This document shows, piece after piece, positions 1-11,888 of a DNA stretch of 64,000 nucleotides (within the stretch, counting starts at the first letter, position 1; the number at the start of each line of letters is the position of its first letter). Both the position numbers and the translations under genes were made by a program. Source of the DNA: Sthenelais limicola (Eukaryota; Annelida; Polychaeta; Phyllodocida; Sigalionidae); assembly GCA_942159475.1 (NCBI GenBank), contig OW804095.1, positions 151,146,808 to 151,210,807 on the forward strand. The letters run 5' to 3'. Below the pieces are notes generated by a model. The model saw only the letters and a program-made list of their open reading frames with translations, did not search any database and was not told the origin of the DNA.

Positions 1-266
1 TGATAACAACCTTTACAGGTAGGCACCAAGCCCGCAATCTATAATTAGCCCGGTGGGACGCCGAGATAATATGATATAAATTACAGTTATTAAACTCCAT
101 TATTACCCCCCATATTAAACAATAACTACGTTTATCTCCAATTATGATCCACAAAACCAACGTGTATTATCCCCCGAATAAAAAGGAGCACACAAAGGGT
201 GGTATACTTTGTGAGGTCGATCTAAAATAGCTCCATCAGCGGCTTTCCGTGACCCAGGGCATACAT

Positions 267-502
267 GGGTCAGATTTTCAGAAAATGTACAATTGGCAGC
301 TCTACATATTTAGTAATTTCTACTAAATTCTGTTTAAAAAATTATAAATGTTGGGTATATCTGAGTATATTCGGTATTGCATTGGTTTAAAATATCAGTT
401 CTGTTATGTTAAACAGCATTTTGAAGCCCATTTATGTCTTAAATGTGAGTTATTTGAGAGGATTGGTGAAGGTGAATTGTACATTTTCTGAAAATCTGAC
501 CC
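267..502 (+). mobile_element. MITE family A, subfamily A1
   Basis: A non-coding element with inverted termini: it starts GGGTCAGATTTTCAGAAAAT and ends with the reverse complement of that sequence. It is flanked by ACAT on both sides, a 4-bp target duplication. The interior carries the A1 signature (TATCAGTTCTGTTATGTTAAAC, shortened here to its first half in other copies). It has no coding capacity, so it would need a transposase supplied elsewhere. The superfamily is not assigned. Confidence 0.9.
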
Positions 503-1382
503 ACATGTAGTACTAACCAGAGCTCTCTGTACACGTAAGGGTGGGGTAACATAAAGTCTATGACATAAACAAGGGGTAGGTTTTTATGGGTGCATTATGG
601 AAGGCAAATACTAGCTTTGGGCATAGGAGAATATGGTAACTTTAAGCAGCACCTCTATAACATATGCAAGGCCTGGGGTAAGATATCAAGCGCACTTTGT
701 CAAATTCCCCTTTGGCAAAGGAAAGCTCAGACTGTGCCATGGGCCATGCAAAAGAACTCAACCGAAGACCATGTAAAACCATGCAGATTAAATCAAATCT
801 CTTAAAAATCATTTTGTTGCCTTACCTAATTACAACCTAATCTCCTTTTTAATACATTCTTCATGAAACCCACTTTATTAATCATGTTTACATTATAAAT
901 TCGTTTAAATATTTGTATTAATTATCATTTAATTAATTATCATTGGGTGGTTTTTATTAATTATCATTCCCCAATCTGACCCATAAACCCTGCATTCATA
1001 CACATACTTATAGTTGCTGGATGATACCTATATAAAATGATTTGTGTTGGTGTTAGGGCTTATACACGTAAAGATGTGATTATTGGCTTATGTAAAGCCA
1101 AATTTGAGGATTAATTTAGATGCAGCCCCTAAAAGGTTGATTCCATGGTTGCGTGTGCGCTTGCACGGTGACGATGTTCTCCCACCCACCATGTAATGTC
1201 CTCTTCAGATACAGCTGCATTTATATTACATTTGTTTATGTCCTGAGATATTATTTATACCTGGACATGTGCCAATGCAGCCCATATATTTGTCAGTTGT
1301 CGACAACCCACGATTTCCATATGAAATGTACATAAACATGGATGACATAAATATACACTCGTGCCAGCAGTTGTCAGTTTCA
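503..1382. other. Unique AT-rich DNA, no gene seen
   Basis: Only short open frames without family features. Between about 916 and 968 the motif TTAATTATCATT occurs three times, which is simple AT-rich repetition or a cluster of homeodomain-type TAAT sites. No RNA gene was recognised. Confidence 0.5.
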
Positions 1383-1656
1383 TAAGGCCAGAAGAGAAAT
1401 AGGTGTGTTTCCGATTTACCCCCCTCCCCCAGCCCTACTCAGAAACACTCACTTTGTGATTTCGTTTTCCCCAAACCTAATTAAAGCTGAGAAACATGTC
1501 TGCCTAACCTAAAACCCTTAAAAGGTATCTCTCGTATTCTCAGATATTTTTCTCAGTTTCTAGAAGGTGGTTTCTAAAATAGAACAGTTACCCCACCTCC
1601 CTAACTAGTTATCAGCTATATAAATCGGAAACACATCTATTTTATTGTTGGCCTAA
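1383..1656. mobile_element. MITE-like element, family E
   Basis: The left end TAAGGCCAGAAGAGAAATAG followed by GTGTTTCCGATTTA is mirrored at the right end (TAAATCGGAAACACATC ... GGCCTAA). A second copy of the same two ends and the same span (274 bp) lies at 62423-62696. The inverted repeats are about 30 bp and imperfect. No coding capacity. The target duplication is unclear. Confidence 0.6.
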
Positions 1657-2140
1657 GCAGGTTTGGTTGGAACTGATTTCATTAATCAGTCGACTTTTTA
1701 GATTGAGATAAAATAATTAATAAGATTAAGATAAAATAATTAAATGTTTGAATGAGGATATTATATAATTAGAATTCATATTCAATATTGGAGTATTAAC
1801 ATCTGGGCACGTTTGAAACAACCCCCCTCCATCATGATAAACTATGATCATTACTTCAAAAGAGGGAGTGATTCAGAATTATCAATTTTCTAATTAGGAG
1901 AGAAGCAGGGTTGAAGCTCATGTTTGAGATTCAAGAGACTGTTGCAAAAAGACAAGATCATGTAGATCATGTTTTATAGGTGGCTTTATGGCCCTGCCTC
2001 CTCCATGTAACATTTCATTAGCTTGATTTAAATGCGGGCTTATAGACGTGACATCCGATCTACGCCCAGTCACCCACCCTGCTGCCCTTAGTGTTTAATG
2101 CTCGGATAACCTCTCAGGTCTGGCTATAGGTCTATCCCTT

Positions 2141-2355
2141 CAAGTGTAGGCCCAAAGTTGAGAGAGTCCCTTCAAACGAAGGCAAAGTATCTCGACTCGA
2201 ATTGCAAAGTGCCATTGTAATTCCATTAAGATCGCAAAATGTTGTTATGTTCCCATTAAAACGCCGCGACCTAGGCCAGGAAAGCGATTAGCGAAGTGAG
2301 CGTCTACTCACTGATATATGATTCTTATCTGATCAGAGGGTTTGGGCCTAGAGTG
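2141..2355 (+). mobile_element. MITE family B copy
   Basis: The element begins CAAGTGTAGGCCC and ends GGGCCTAGAGTG. It contains the family B body: the head AGTCCCTTCAAACGAAGG, the middle ATTCCATTAAGA and the tail ATTCTTATCTGATC. The first bases have diverged from CAGTCTAGG. No clear target duplication. Confidence 0.75.
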
Positions 2356-2366
2356 TGACTACAATA

Positions 2367-2579
2367 GGGGATTTGCGTGTCCACCATCTTGAATCGTGAT
2401 TCGCATGGAATTATGGGAGTTGTATGTCAGTGTAAAAGCTATACAAACCATGTCATGTTCAGCATGGGATATTTAACATGTAACCGCAAATAACTATATC
2501 CATGTGTTTTACATGTTTCAGCAAAACAAAACTTCATCCTTCCCATCATGCATATAGTTTTTATTTAAAAAAAAAAGAT
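2367..2579 (+). mobile_element. MITE family C, truncated copy
   Basis: Starts GGGGATTTGCG after TA, then follows the family C interior shared with 7825-8166 and 22146-22477 (GAATCGTGATTCGCATGGAA, CATGCCATGTTCAGCATG-like, ATGTTTCA). Similarity is lost at an A-run near 2570, where a family B head begins. The 3' terminus is missing. Confidence 0.65.
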
Positions 2580-2620
2580 CAGTCTAGGCCCAAACATGAG
2601 AGAGTCCCTTCAAACAAGGA
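2580..2620 (+). mobile_element. MITE family B, head fragment
   Basis: CAGTCTAGGCCCAAACATGA and the AGAGTCCCTTCAAAC block match only the first 40 bp of family B. It sits at the point where the family C copy breaks off, so it may be a nested insertion that was later deleted. Confidence 0.55.
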
Positions 2621-3282
2621 TATGCTTCTAAGGAGAAGAACTTTTGCGATACAAAAGTATTGGGAGATATTTGGGACTGATTTTCTCCTGAATCAATAAT
2701 CAATCGCATTCAATCTTATACTGCAACCATGGAATGATGTGAGAGAGAGAGTAGGGCTTGAGTGGGATTGAGGAGTGGATAGATTTTTTTTTTTTTAACA
2801 AATTTTATTTGGCAGATATTCACAAACGTGATACGTCTCATCCCCAAGTGAAAAAGACATTTAACTATCAGTACAAAAATCATTATCCATTTAAACAATT
2901 AGTACATGTACGTCAATTATTCGAAACTCTGAGCTTATATGACATTACATTTATATTACAACGAATTTTCGATTACTTAGAGCTATATACATAATTTTTT
3001 TTGTATTTTTTGCCTCAAAAACAAGTAAAACAAAGACATACTTGTTCGCCATGTGTAAAAACAAACATTTTCATCTGGCAACACCGATTTTTGGCCGATT
3101 AAACAGCCATTCTAGCCTCATATTTTTACTATTAATCCAGTATGATCTACTAGACAACTCCTTTCCAGTCACAATTATTACTGAACTCACATCTCTTCTT
3201 TTAAGTGCTGTTTTAAATTGGGCCATGACAACAATTTCAAATGTGGAGCTAGTTTGTTCCACTCACTTGGCCCTTTTGTGTG
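2621..3282. other. Unique AT-rich DNA, no gene seen
   Basis: AT-rich sequence with T- and A-runs. Short open frames on both strands show no recognisable domain. Confidence 0.5.
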
Positions 3283-3462
3283 TGGATAGATGGATAGATG
3301 GATAGACGGGATAGATGGATAGATGGATAGATGGGATAGATGGATAGATGGGATAGATGGGATAGATGGATAGATGGATAGATGGATAGATGGGATAGAT
3401 GGGATAGATGGGATAGATGGATAGATGGATAGATGGGATAGATGGGATAGATGGGAAAGATG

Positions 3463-3505
<43 letters not shown>

Positions 3506-3526
3506 GCATAGATAGATAGATAGATG
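3283..3526. repeat. GGATAGAT/GATA microsatellite array
   Basis: A compound array of GGATAGAT and GGGATAGAT units that becomes pure GATA toward the right. Long open frames on the minus strand rich in Ile, Tyr, Pro and Ser are a by-product of the repeat and are not genes. Confidence 0.95.
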
Positions 3527-3536
3527 AAAGCGAGCC

Positions 3537-3704
3537 ACAGACAGAGAGACAGATAGAGTCAGAGAGTGAGTGAGTGAGTGAGTGAGAGAGGGAGAGAGTG
3601 AGTGAGTGAGAGAGAGTGTGAGGGAGAGAGGGAGTGAGTGAGTGAGAGTGAGAGAGGTTGAGAGAGAGTGAGTGACAGAGAGAGGGAGAGGGAGAGGGAG
3701 AGAC
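3537..3704. repeat. GAGT/GAGA purine-rich microsatellite
   Basis: Directly follows the GATA array and is made of GTGA, GAGA and GGGAGA units. It may share its expansion history with the GATA array. It encodes nothing credible. Confidence 0.9.
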
Positions 3705-3933
3705 ACTTGTATTAGCTGTAAATGATTTCAAAATATTATTTTATCAAATCATTAATAATAGGTGTAGAATTACCATTCAAACTGCAACTTTCTTCTTTTT
3801 CTCTCACACATGCAATTCTTATAAAATGTAACCTGTATTTATAGATTTCGCAGGCACATAAGTGATTCCGCCACTCAAGCCAGGAATCATCGTAGCCTGA
3901 GCCTAGGACAGACGGCCTTGACCTTGACCCAGG

Positions 3934-4048
3934 CGTGACTGGCGCGCAGATGGCTGAGACGGCCTTGAACTTCAGCCTGAGCCTAGGCGCGCAGAGGGAG
4001 ACGCGCAGATGGCTGTAGGCGCGCAGATGGTGACCCGGCGCGCACTGG
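3934..4048. repeat. Reiterated GGCGCGCAGATGG motif
   Basis: GGCGCGCAGATGG or a close variant occurs at about 3941, 3986, 4001, 4018 and 4037, in a CpG-rich patch inside AT-rich DNA. CCTTGACCTTGACCC lies just upstream near 3916. The spacing is irregular, so it is a decayed tandem or a motif cluster, not a clean satellite. Confidence 0.6.
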
Positions 4049-4430
4049 ACAGTGGCACGAAATGTGTACACATGGTACAAAATAATTCATTCGGTTCAAT
4101 TACTTTCATATAACCACAACTTGCTACAACTTGCTTCAACATGGCTTCAACATGGAATTCAACATGCACATCGAAACAAAAGGTATACATGCTAGTATAT
4201 AGTAATAATAGTATTTCAACCGAATTAATGTGAAAATAACCATGTGTACATGTCGCCAATGGATGGACCCATGGATGGACCCAGGCGAGACAGCTGCTAT
4301 ATAAGGATATACACGGAGAAGGAATGCGAAGCATGCGTGCCCAGGAATGCAAGGGGTCGGCCCTTTTACACTACCCCCACTATCTACCTGTATCTGACAA
4401 AAGTGAAAAATTGGGAGACAATATCTCCCA

Positions 4431-4592
4431 ATAATGAAGGGAAAGCCTCTCGCCTCAAACTGCAAAGTACCATTATAATTCCATTTAGACCGCAAAATGT
4501 CATTATAATCCCATTAAAACGGCCAGGAAACCGATTAGCGAAGTAGGCTGACATACCATTCTTATCTGATCTGAGGGTTTGGACCTAGAGTG
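4431..4592 (+). mobile_element. MITE family B, 5'-truncated copy
   Basis: Retains the family B body (GGGAAAGCCTCTCGCC, ATTCTTATCTGATCTGAGGG) and the terminus GGACCTAGAGTG. The first 50 bp are missing or too diverged to see. Confidence 0.7.
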
Positions 4593-5252
4593 CGATGTAA
4601 TAAGATTTATTATAGGCCAGGCCAAAAAAATGGGATTTTGTGATGTGAATTTTATCAAAAATATCGTGAAATATTGACATCATTTTGTAGTGTATGACCT
4701 TCACTGATTAAGTTCAAATTTTGCCATAATTTGAATTCTGTCAACTCACATACTTCATATTAAACATTCAACTCCATTTACATTTTCTGAAAAAGATCAT
4801 TAATTTGAATCCACTCTTCCGAAATTTTAGATGAAATTTATTTTGGTGACACTTTGCCATTCTTGTGTAATGAAATATGAAAAAAACAACATACACAGAT
4901 TTTTTTTCCATAAACAGATATTTAATTTCTGATTGAGAGGCAGGAATAGGTTTTAAATTACTTCAATGATTGCCAGATCTCTGTTTTAGAAACCACGAGA
5001 ACCCTGTGGACTTGCGTGTTTCCGTGTTTTATCCATCGCACATTAAATCGTGTAGCATGCCACTTGGTAATGCATTTCTATACCACTTACGCCTTGTGGC
5101 CTTTTAAAGTTAACCATTTGGATTTTTGGAACAAATCCTTATTCAGGCAACATCCTAAATATATGGAATTTTATTAATTTTGCCAGCTTTAATTCCAGTT
5201 GGTTACTATTGGTATTATTATCATTATATTCAAATATAATTGCCTTTATAGT
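4593..5252. other. Unique AT-rich DNA, no gene seen
   Basis: No open frame of note and no repeat family shared with the rest of the window. Confidence 0.5.
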
Positions 5253-5412
5253 TTAGGTGAGTGATTGAGATTGGTTGCTTTATGCCCTTATCAACACATT
5301 TAATATGGTTATATCAAGGGCGGGAGAGCTGAGTGGGAGTGAGTGAGATTGGTTGCTTTACGCCCCTATCAACACATTTAATATGGTTATATCAAGGGCG
5401 GGAGAGCTGAGA
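5253..5412. repeat. Family D repeat, two tandem copies
   Basis: Two copies of an approximately 80-bp unit: GTGAGTGATTGAGATTGG, then a GCTTTAYGCCC core, then TTAATATGGTTATATCAAGG and GGGCGGGAGAGCTGAG. A third, diverged copy is at 27067-27150. The layout (GAGTGAGT head, TTTACGCC core, a GGCGG end) is like repeats I recall as common in molluscan genomes; that link is from memory. Confidence 0.75.
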
Positions 5413-6134
5413 GGGAGGCAGTTTATGATCATACCCAGGAAATAGAGATAGAGAATAAGGGAGAGGGAGTCAGGAAAAAAGAGACAGAAAGGCACTTTAT
5501 GGACATACCAAGGACCAAATAGTTTAGGTGATTGTAGTACGAACTATACATATACGCCCCAAAATGTGGCTAGAAATTGTAAGAAGAGAAATATTTAGTT
5601 CTAACCACTTTCCGACATTAAAATATTTAAAATTATAAGTTTAATCATTATTACTATAAAAATAAGACCTACTCCCCACAGGTACTCGGGGAAGACCGGG
5701 TGAACTAGCCCTGGTAAAAACAATGGTTTTAATAAGAATACCAGTAGACTGGGCATATTTTAGGGACGTGATCCATAGAGAGGCACTTGTAAGAGAGTAC
5801 CGTGTTTTATAATCTAAAATGCATCATAAAGTGCAATTAACAGCCGCTAGGAGGAAGACGCCATATTGTAGCGGGGGATGGTCACCAGACGGCGCGGAGC
5901 CGGAAACATGCCAAAAGGGCAGAAGACCTTCAATAATTGATTTCATATCTTTTCCAGAAAATCAATTTCCATGCTGGATGCAAGGGCCCGCCATGCTGGA
6001 TGCAAGGGCCAGCTACGGGCTCTGTAAAGAAACTAACCCCGAGTGTCAGAGGGCGTGGCCTGTCACAAGGGCACCAGAATAGCTGGCAGATCGCTGTCAT
6101 GTCCTGCCTGACTCACCAGGGGCTGAGTCTGAGG
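5413..6134. other. Unique DNA, no gene seen
   Basis: Contains GA-rich stretches near 5440-5490 and a short direct repeat (ATGCTGGATGCAAGGGCC) near 5972 and 5993. Two overlapping open frames near 5.8-6.1 kb show no domain and run into a G-run. Confidence 0.5.
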
Positions 6135-6155
6135 CGGGGCGGGGGGGGGGGGGGG
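6135..6155. repeat. Poly-G run
   Basis: Near-homopolymeric G tract on the plus strand. Its length may be unreliable in the assembly. Confidence 0.9.
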
Positions 6156-6156
6156 C

Positions 6157-6918
6157 TATAGCTGCAATTACACCCCCACTCTCAACCCCACCCAAAGTTA
6201 AAATAGATTAGTTTATTAATGGGAAATTCATTGACTGAATTAATGGGATTTACATATCTTTATGGCTAAGCATGCCCAATGTAGGACTCATTTCCAGGAA
6301 CACACCCACAAATTCACCATCATCATTTTATTTGTTATATCTGCCAATTTAACTCATTAATTGAACATTAATGTGTCCTTCGTTTCTCAGAAATAGAATA
6401 GAATATTATGAATATGAATATGAATACTTTAAATTCTGAGAATAATACTATATTACAAGTGAAGCTGAGTAGAATTTTCTGATATCCATAAAATGTTAAT
6501 ACAAACCATCTTCTTAGATAGTGATTTAATGTATGGCTATTATCATCATTGTGTGCCAGTCACACCTTGACCCCCAACTCCAAATATTTACCCCCCCCCC
6601 CCAGCCCCCACCCACACACAACCCACAACCCAGGGTTCACCCAGCACACTACAAAGGTTCATATTCTGTTTGCCATTCCTTCACACATCACCACACAGAA
6701 AAATATTTACACCCAATTTTCATTTCAGTCAATAAAGAACAAAATAATTTTTCCACGGAGACTTAAAGACAATGTGTCAGGTAGAAGGAGGCAGAGAGAA
6801 GGTGTAGATCTCACGTTTATTGCCCCTAGCGGCAAGGGGCGGCAGCAGAGTAATAAAGTCAGCTGATATTCAGAACACGGCCATTTTTGCTGGGTCTTTT
6901 ACAATGAATCATCATGGG
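6157..6918. other. Unique DNA with a C-run, no gene seen
   Basis: A C-run lies at about 6591-6604. Pro- and His-rich open frames there come from low complexity. No supported gene. Confidence 0.5.
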
Positions 6919-6990
6919 GCGGGGGAGGGGGGAGGGGGAGAGGGGGAGGGGGAGAGGGGAGGGGGGAGGGGGGGGGGGGAGAGAGAGAGA
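6919..6990. repeat. GGGGGA purine tract
   Basis: G-rich GGGGGAGA-type tract ending in GA repeats. It could form G-quadruplex or triplex structures. The Gly- and Arg-rich frame across it is an artefact. Confidence 0.85.
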
Positions 6991-7022
6991 TATAAAGGGA
7001 GAAGGTGGGATGTGAATCTGAA

Positions 7023-7319
7023 GGGTCAGATTTTCTGAAAATGTACAATTGGCAGCTCTACTCATTTAGGAAATTCTGCTAAATTAGGCCGAAAAATTAT
7101 GAATAGCATGCTATTCATAATTTTTCGGCCTAATTCAATGCGAGACCAAATATACTCAGATATATCTGCAGATATATCTGAGTATATTTGGTCTCGCATT
7201 GATTTATTGTATCAGTTCTGTTATGTTAAACTGCATTTTGAAGGTCATTTTTGTCTTTAATGTGGGTTATTTGAGGGAATTAGTGAAGGCGAATTGTACA
7301 TTTTCTGTAGGTCTGACCC
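7023..7319 (+). mobile_element. MITE family A copy with internal twin palindrome
   Basis: An A1-type element enlarged from about 235 to 297 bp. The extra sequence is made of two adjacent perfect palindromes at 7082-7135 and 7135-7202, each built from the element's own interior. The outer ends still read GGGTCAGATTTTCTGAAAAT and its near-complement. The flanks do not show a matching 4-bp duplication. Confidence 0.9.
7082..7202. repeat. Two back-to-back perfect palindromes
   Basis: The first has 27-bp arms centred between 7108 and 7109 (GCATGC centre). The second has 34-bp arms centred between 7168 and 7169 (CTGCAG centre). Both arms match exactly. Other family A copies have each arm once, so the structure arose inside this copy. 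It could extrude as cruciforms. Confidence 0.95.
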
Positions 7320-7824
7320 TTGTATGAGGTGTGGGTATGAAGAGGGAGAAGGGGGGCAGGGGTTGGAGCTTTCTCCTTCTCCTTCTCCACCAAGCTAAGG
7401 GCGCTAGAGCTAAGCTAAATGCGCTACTACATCAATTTAAGGTGATCCTATTTATGGCTGGAGTCACTCAGAATGAAGCAGTTTGTGCCCAACTACATGC
7501 ACCAAATGAATTAAGCTCACGTCTCCCAAATCTTTGGGTAAATAAGACATCTATTCAATTATTCCATTTTTCTACTTGTTTAATATCAGCGAATGGGTCT
7601 TTTTTCACCGAATTCATTAGGATCGGTAGTTATAATCTATCATTCCGGTAAATGATGCACAGGGAAATTTGAAGGGTCGAAGAGGCAGCAATATTTACCA
7701 TGAAAAGATGAAGTGACAAAGATGATGGATGGATTTCTAGGTCTCGACAATATTTTTCTTGGAAAACCAGACACCAGCTCAAAAGATGTGACAGAGCCTT
7801 TAAGATTATCTCCGACTGACAATA

Positions 7825-8166
7825 GGGGATTTGCATAGCCGCCATTTTGAATCTTGATTCGCATTGAATTATGGGAGTAATGGTACAGTATAAAATCTAA
7901 AGAAAACATGCCATGTTCAGCATGGAATATTTATCAATGATCTAATGTCAATATCCATGTATTATACATGTTTCCATAACACTTGACTTCATCTTTCCCA
8001 TCATGCATTTGGTTTTCATAGATCATCTATACAAGCTATGATATTGGTGAAAACAATTTTGCAATTTTTGATAAAAATGTTGCCAAATATGTGTATATCA
8101 GATTTGAACTGAATCCGTCCCAGCATGCACTGTGACAGACATGCGCAGTGGCACATGCAACTCCCC
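7825..8166 (+). mobile_element. MITE family C copy
   Basis: Starts GGGGATTTGCATAGCC after TA and ends GCACATGCAACTCCCC, the inverted and slightly diverged terminus. The interior aligns by eye with 22146-22477. The right flank is AA in place of TA. No coding capacity. TA flanks would fit a Tc1/mariner-type origin, which is inference. Confidence 0.8.
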
Positions 8167-9111
8167 AATTGTGTGAGGTTTGGTCGGCGGCACATTGCGT
8201 GACTAGTGGCCGCCTATGCTCTAAGTTGACAGCCCTGACAGCCGGTATTGTTGGGTAATTCCATGCTATTCCACGCCATGTGACAGTAAATTTGATTATA
8301 ATTGTGTGCCCAGGGAATCGCGGCTTTGTGACACTGACAGTAAAGTGACATCCCTGATGCCTTCCTGTCCACGGCTACAAGTCGTTGCCATGGTTTCCAT
8401 ACACACCTCTTAGTGACACAAAGTCTCGTACAGGTCTCGCAGGTCACGAGACTTTAGTGTTAACTAATGATAACCTATGGCAACAAAACCCTCCCAGGGG
8501 TTGATTCATATTTGGACAAAGAACACAGAAAATCATTTGATATTTTCATTTTCTAGTTGCTTTTTCATCAGCATTCGCTTCCTTCGCCCCCGGAGCAACA
8601 TGTATTCACAAAAAAAACAATTTCGAAAATGACAAATGTTGCCATGCACTAATGCATGATTTGAGGATGAGAGTGACGGCGCAGGTCGGACAAGGTGGCC
8701 AAGCAGTACAATCAGTCATCCCAAGATTACCCTAATTGCCACAAAGGCAGCCCTCCCCATCCCTGCAGGCTCCAAGCCATTCCTATTTGGTCAACATGAG
8801 AACACACACCCCCGAAAGCGGACCCGATGTTAGCTTGCATACACTCAGGAAAATAATTTCCCTCGAAAAGGAAGGAACGTCATTCAAACCCGCACACCTC
8901 CATCAACCTATATGATTTGCCCGCTTTGAACTCTAGGGGCTGTGGACAGACCCGCCATTGCCGCCGGCCTCCCAATCAACAAAGGCCGTAACATCAGGCA
9001 AATTGCAAGGTAAGGGTCGACTTCAGAAAAGTAGGAATGAAATTGGTGTGACACAGAAACACGACGTTAGCACGACAAAATGAGGACGTCGTCGACGTTA
9101 AAGACGGTTAT
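8167..9111. other. Unique DNA, no gene seen
   Basis: Mixed base composition. A CpG-rich stretch near 9060-9100 carries several ACG and GACGTCG motifs. No frame with a recognisable domain. Confidence 0.5.
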
Positions 9112-9337
9112 AGGTCAGATTTCCAGAAAATGTACAATTCACCTTCACTAATCCTCTCAAATAACTCACATTTAAGACAGAAATAAGGTTCAAAATGCAG
9201 TTTAACATAGCAAAACAAATACTTTAAATCAATGCGATACCAAATATACCCAGATATACCTGGTATTCATCATTTTTCAGCCTAATTTAACCAATGTGTA
9301 GAGCTGCCAATTGTACATTTTCTGAAAAAACTGACCC
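9112..9337 (-). mobile_element. MITE family A, subfamily A1
   Basis: Inverted termini with the first G changed to A. Target duplication TTAT on both sides. Interior in the minus orientation. Confidence 0.85.
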
Positions 9338-10268
9338 TTATTCACTTTATTATTGACACAGACGACATTTGGACGTGCTTCCCCTGCCCGCCACCAGGGC
9401 GGCTCGCATATCAAACACCTTCTCGCGAATCATATACAGAGGGAAAAAAGACCCAGGTATTCCTCAATGTGGACATACGGTCTGTATTCCTCTCCATATG
9501 CTTTTTTTCACAAGCTTCAATAAAAGCACATAGAAGGAGTTTATTTATCTCCCGAGTTTGTGAGACGTGTGAGTAACCATTGACTTGGTCGAGAACGTTC
9601 ACGCAAAGGCCATCAATTCATTCCTCTTCAGGTCGTGCCTCGGCCAGCCCACTACCAATGCATACAATACATACAGAAATAAAAGGCAAGTTTCAAAAGT
9701 GCGTCAAAATAAATGAACACAAAAAGAAGCGCGCTCTCCCTTCTTCTTGATTTCCTTTTTCTGACATGGAAAAATGTCGTCTGCTGACGAGCGTTCACCT
9801 GAGCGTTCCAAGCGGCCACGCTCGGATGGGCAGAGAGGAGTCAGGTGAATTCTGACCCCCCGCAAAGATGCGGAGATGTCATTTAATTCAAGATCCGACC
9901 CAATAAGCGCATCAGCTTCAAAAGAGAATCGGCGAAGACTCTGTCAATATACATGACCACGCGATTCTTTAACTCCTTGCACACAACTTCAAAGCACTCG
10001 CCGCTCTATGTCGCAGCAATGATGGCCATTTGCCATCACACATAAAACGAGCAAATATCTTTTAAGTAAAGGCATAATAAAATATGTTTAAATGCACTCA
10101 AATCTTTTAAAATGTCCACAATGTTTCTTCAAATGCCATTCAAACGAGGGGTAAATACTTTAAAGAGAGGTGGTTCCCTGGGATACGGATCATCAAAATA
10201 AAATAACACTTGTATGGGGAAAGAAAGCCCCACCCACGGATCCACAATCTGTCCTCTCTCATACACAT
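9338..10268. other. Unique DNA, no gene seen
   Basis: No repeat family and no convincing coding frame. Around 9391 GCCACCAGGGCGGC partly resembles a CTCF site but has several mismatches. Confidence 0.5.
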
Positions 10269-10503
10269 GGGTCAGATTTTCAGAAAATGTACAATTGGCA
10301 GCTGCACACATTTAGTAAATTCTGCTAAATTAGGCTGCAATTTGGTCAATACTAGGTAAATTCGGGTACATTCGACATTGCATTGATTCTAGCTATGTTG
10401 CTGGTTAGGTTGAATTGTATTTTGAAATTTATTTCTGTCTTAAATTGGGATTATTTCAGAGAATTGGTGAAGGTGAATTGTACATTTTCTGAAAATCTGA
10501 CCC
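10269..10503 (+). mobile_element. MITE family A, subfamily A2
   Basis: Complete copy with the A2 interior (CAATTTGGTCAATACTAGG, GGTTAGGTTGAA). ACAT target duplication. Confidence 0.9.
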
Positions 10504-11888
10504 ACATACTGCCTTAATACAAGATTCATATTTCGTTCTCTGCCCTTCGCCAATACCAACGCTTAAAAAACAATTACTAAAATATGATATGAGTCGACTG
10601 TATTCCTCCACAGGTGTTGGGAACGTGATATTACAGTAATAAACAGTGTAATCACCAGTTCTCCCCACTCAAGGATTTCCTTTCTCTTGTCTAATAAGGA
10701 TTTCCATTTTTTGCTTGTTATGGCGAGATGTAGTAACTCGTATACTTTGGCTTCGTTACAGTTCGTCCAATTTCAAATTACAACTTTGGATCTGGGCCCT
10801 TTTATACTCTACGCCTTTAAATCAAAATTGTTATTAATAACAAGAACATAAAACTTAATAGAATAATCACCTTTTTTTTTTAAAGGAAAACAATATTTTA
10901 TCCATCATAGAACCAAATGCTCATCATAGCTAGGTTGATGAATTTCAATTTAGATGACACACACCAAAGGAATTCATCACACTTCAAGAAGACTCATATT
11001 TCACTTGGACAGACTATACATCTCCATAAATGGTCCTATTATAGGGCCATAAGACGCCTCGCCATCCCATTTATGCTATATAACTAGAGAGGAACCTTTT
11101 TGAAGAAGTAGTTACATCAGAACCTTTTTCTGGCTTGCTGGATATTAACAGTAAACAAGGCTGTATGGTGTAGGGTATAAGTGGGTGAGCTAAGAAAGCA
11201 ATCTAAATGCCAACAAGGAAGATGTTGCAGTGTGAATCTGCAATTAAAGGGAAAACATCGCTCATGTTCTTTTCAGAATAATTTGAGCCTTGGAATGAAT
11301 CATCTCGCTATATACCGAGGCGTGATATATTGCGGGGCAGAACCGAGGGCTATTTAATATATATATTTTATCATTTATGAATATTTATACCTATTAGAAA
11401 ACAAATTTAAGGGTGAATTGTAAGCTTAATAACATTTTAGCTATTAGATATTGGCTGGGATATATTTGTAAAGTTATAATGATTTTCTAGATATATACGA
11501 TCTGGATGTTAATGGGAAGTTAAATCGAATGGTAAGATCGGGATGTACTGATTCCAAAAGATGTGGAATAAACATTTTCAAAACAAATCAAATTTAACAT
11601 CAATATCAACTGGGAAAACAGCTAAACCTTTTTTTTTTGTCAAGTTTGACTGAATCCACATAAAATAATTCCTATGGCAAGGAGGAAAAATTCCTTGGAT
11701 CAGTGTTGAATTCTCACTTCTTCCGAGCTCGGACATATTACACAAAAACCCTGGCCTCCCCACACCCTTTATTTGATACACATTTTGATTGATAACTTGT
11801 TCAACATTTGTTCTCCATTACTTATACAGGCAGCACATGTATATGTATTCACTACAGTGGGGACAAGTACAGCAAGTTAGCAGTCAAT
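10504..11888. other. Unique AT-rich DNA, no gene seen
   Basis: About 1.4 kb without a supported gene. A-runs occur near 10870 and 11628. Short open frames only. Confidence 0.5.

Noticed and set aside
945..990. CCCCAATCTGACCCATAA, resembling a family A right end
   Set aside because: Only about 11 bases agree and the preceding GTACATTTTCTGAAAA block is absent.
3249..3731. Long minus-strand frames rich in SLSHSL and SIYLSIYL
   Set aside because: They are translations of the GATA and GAGT microsatellites.
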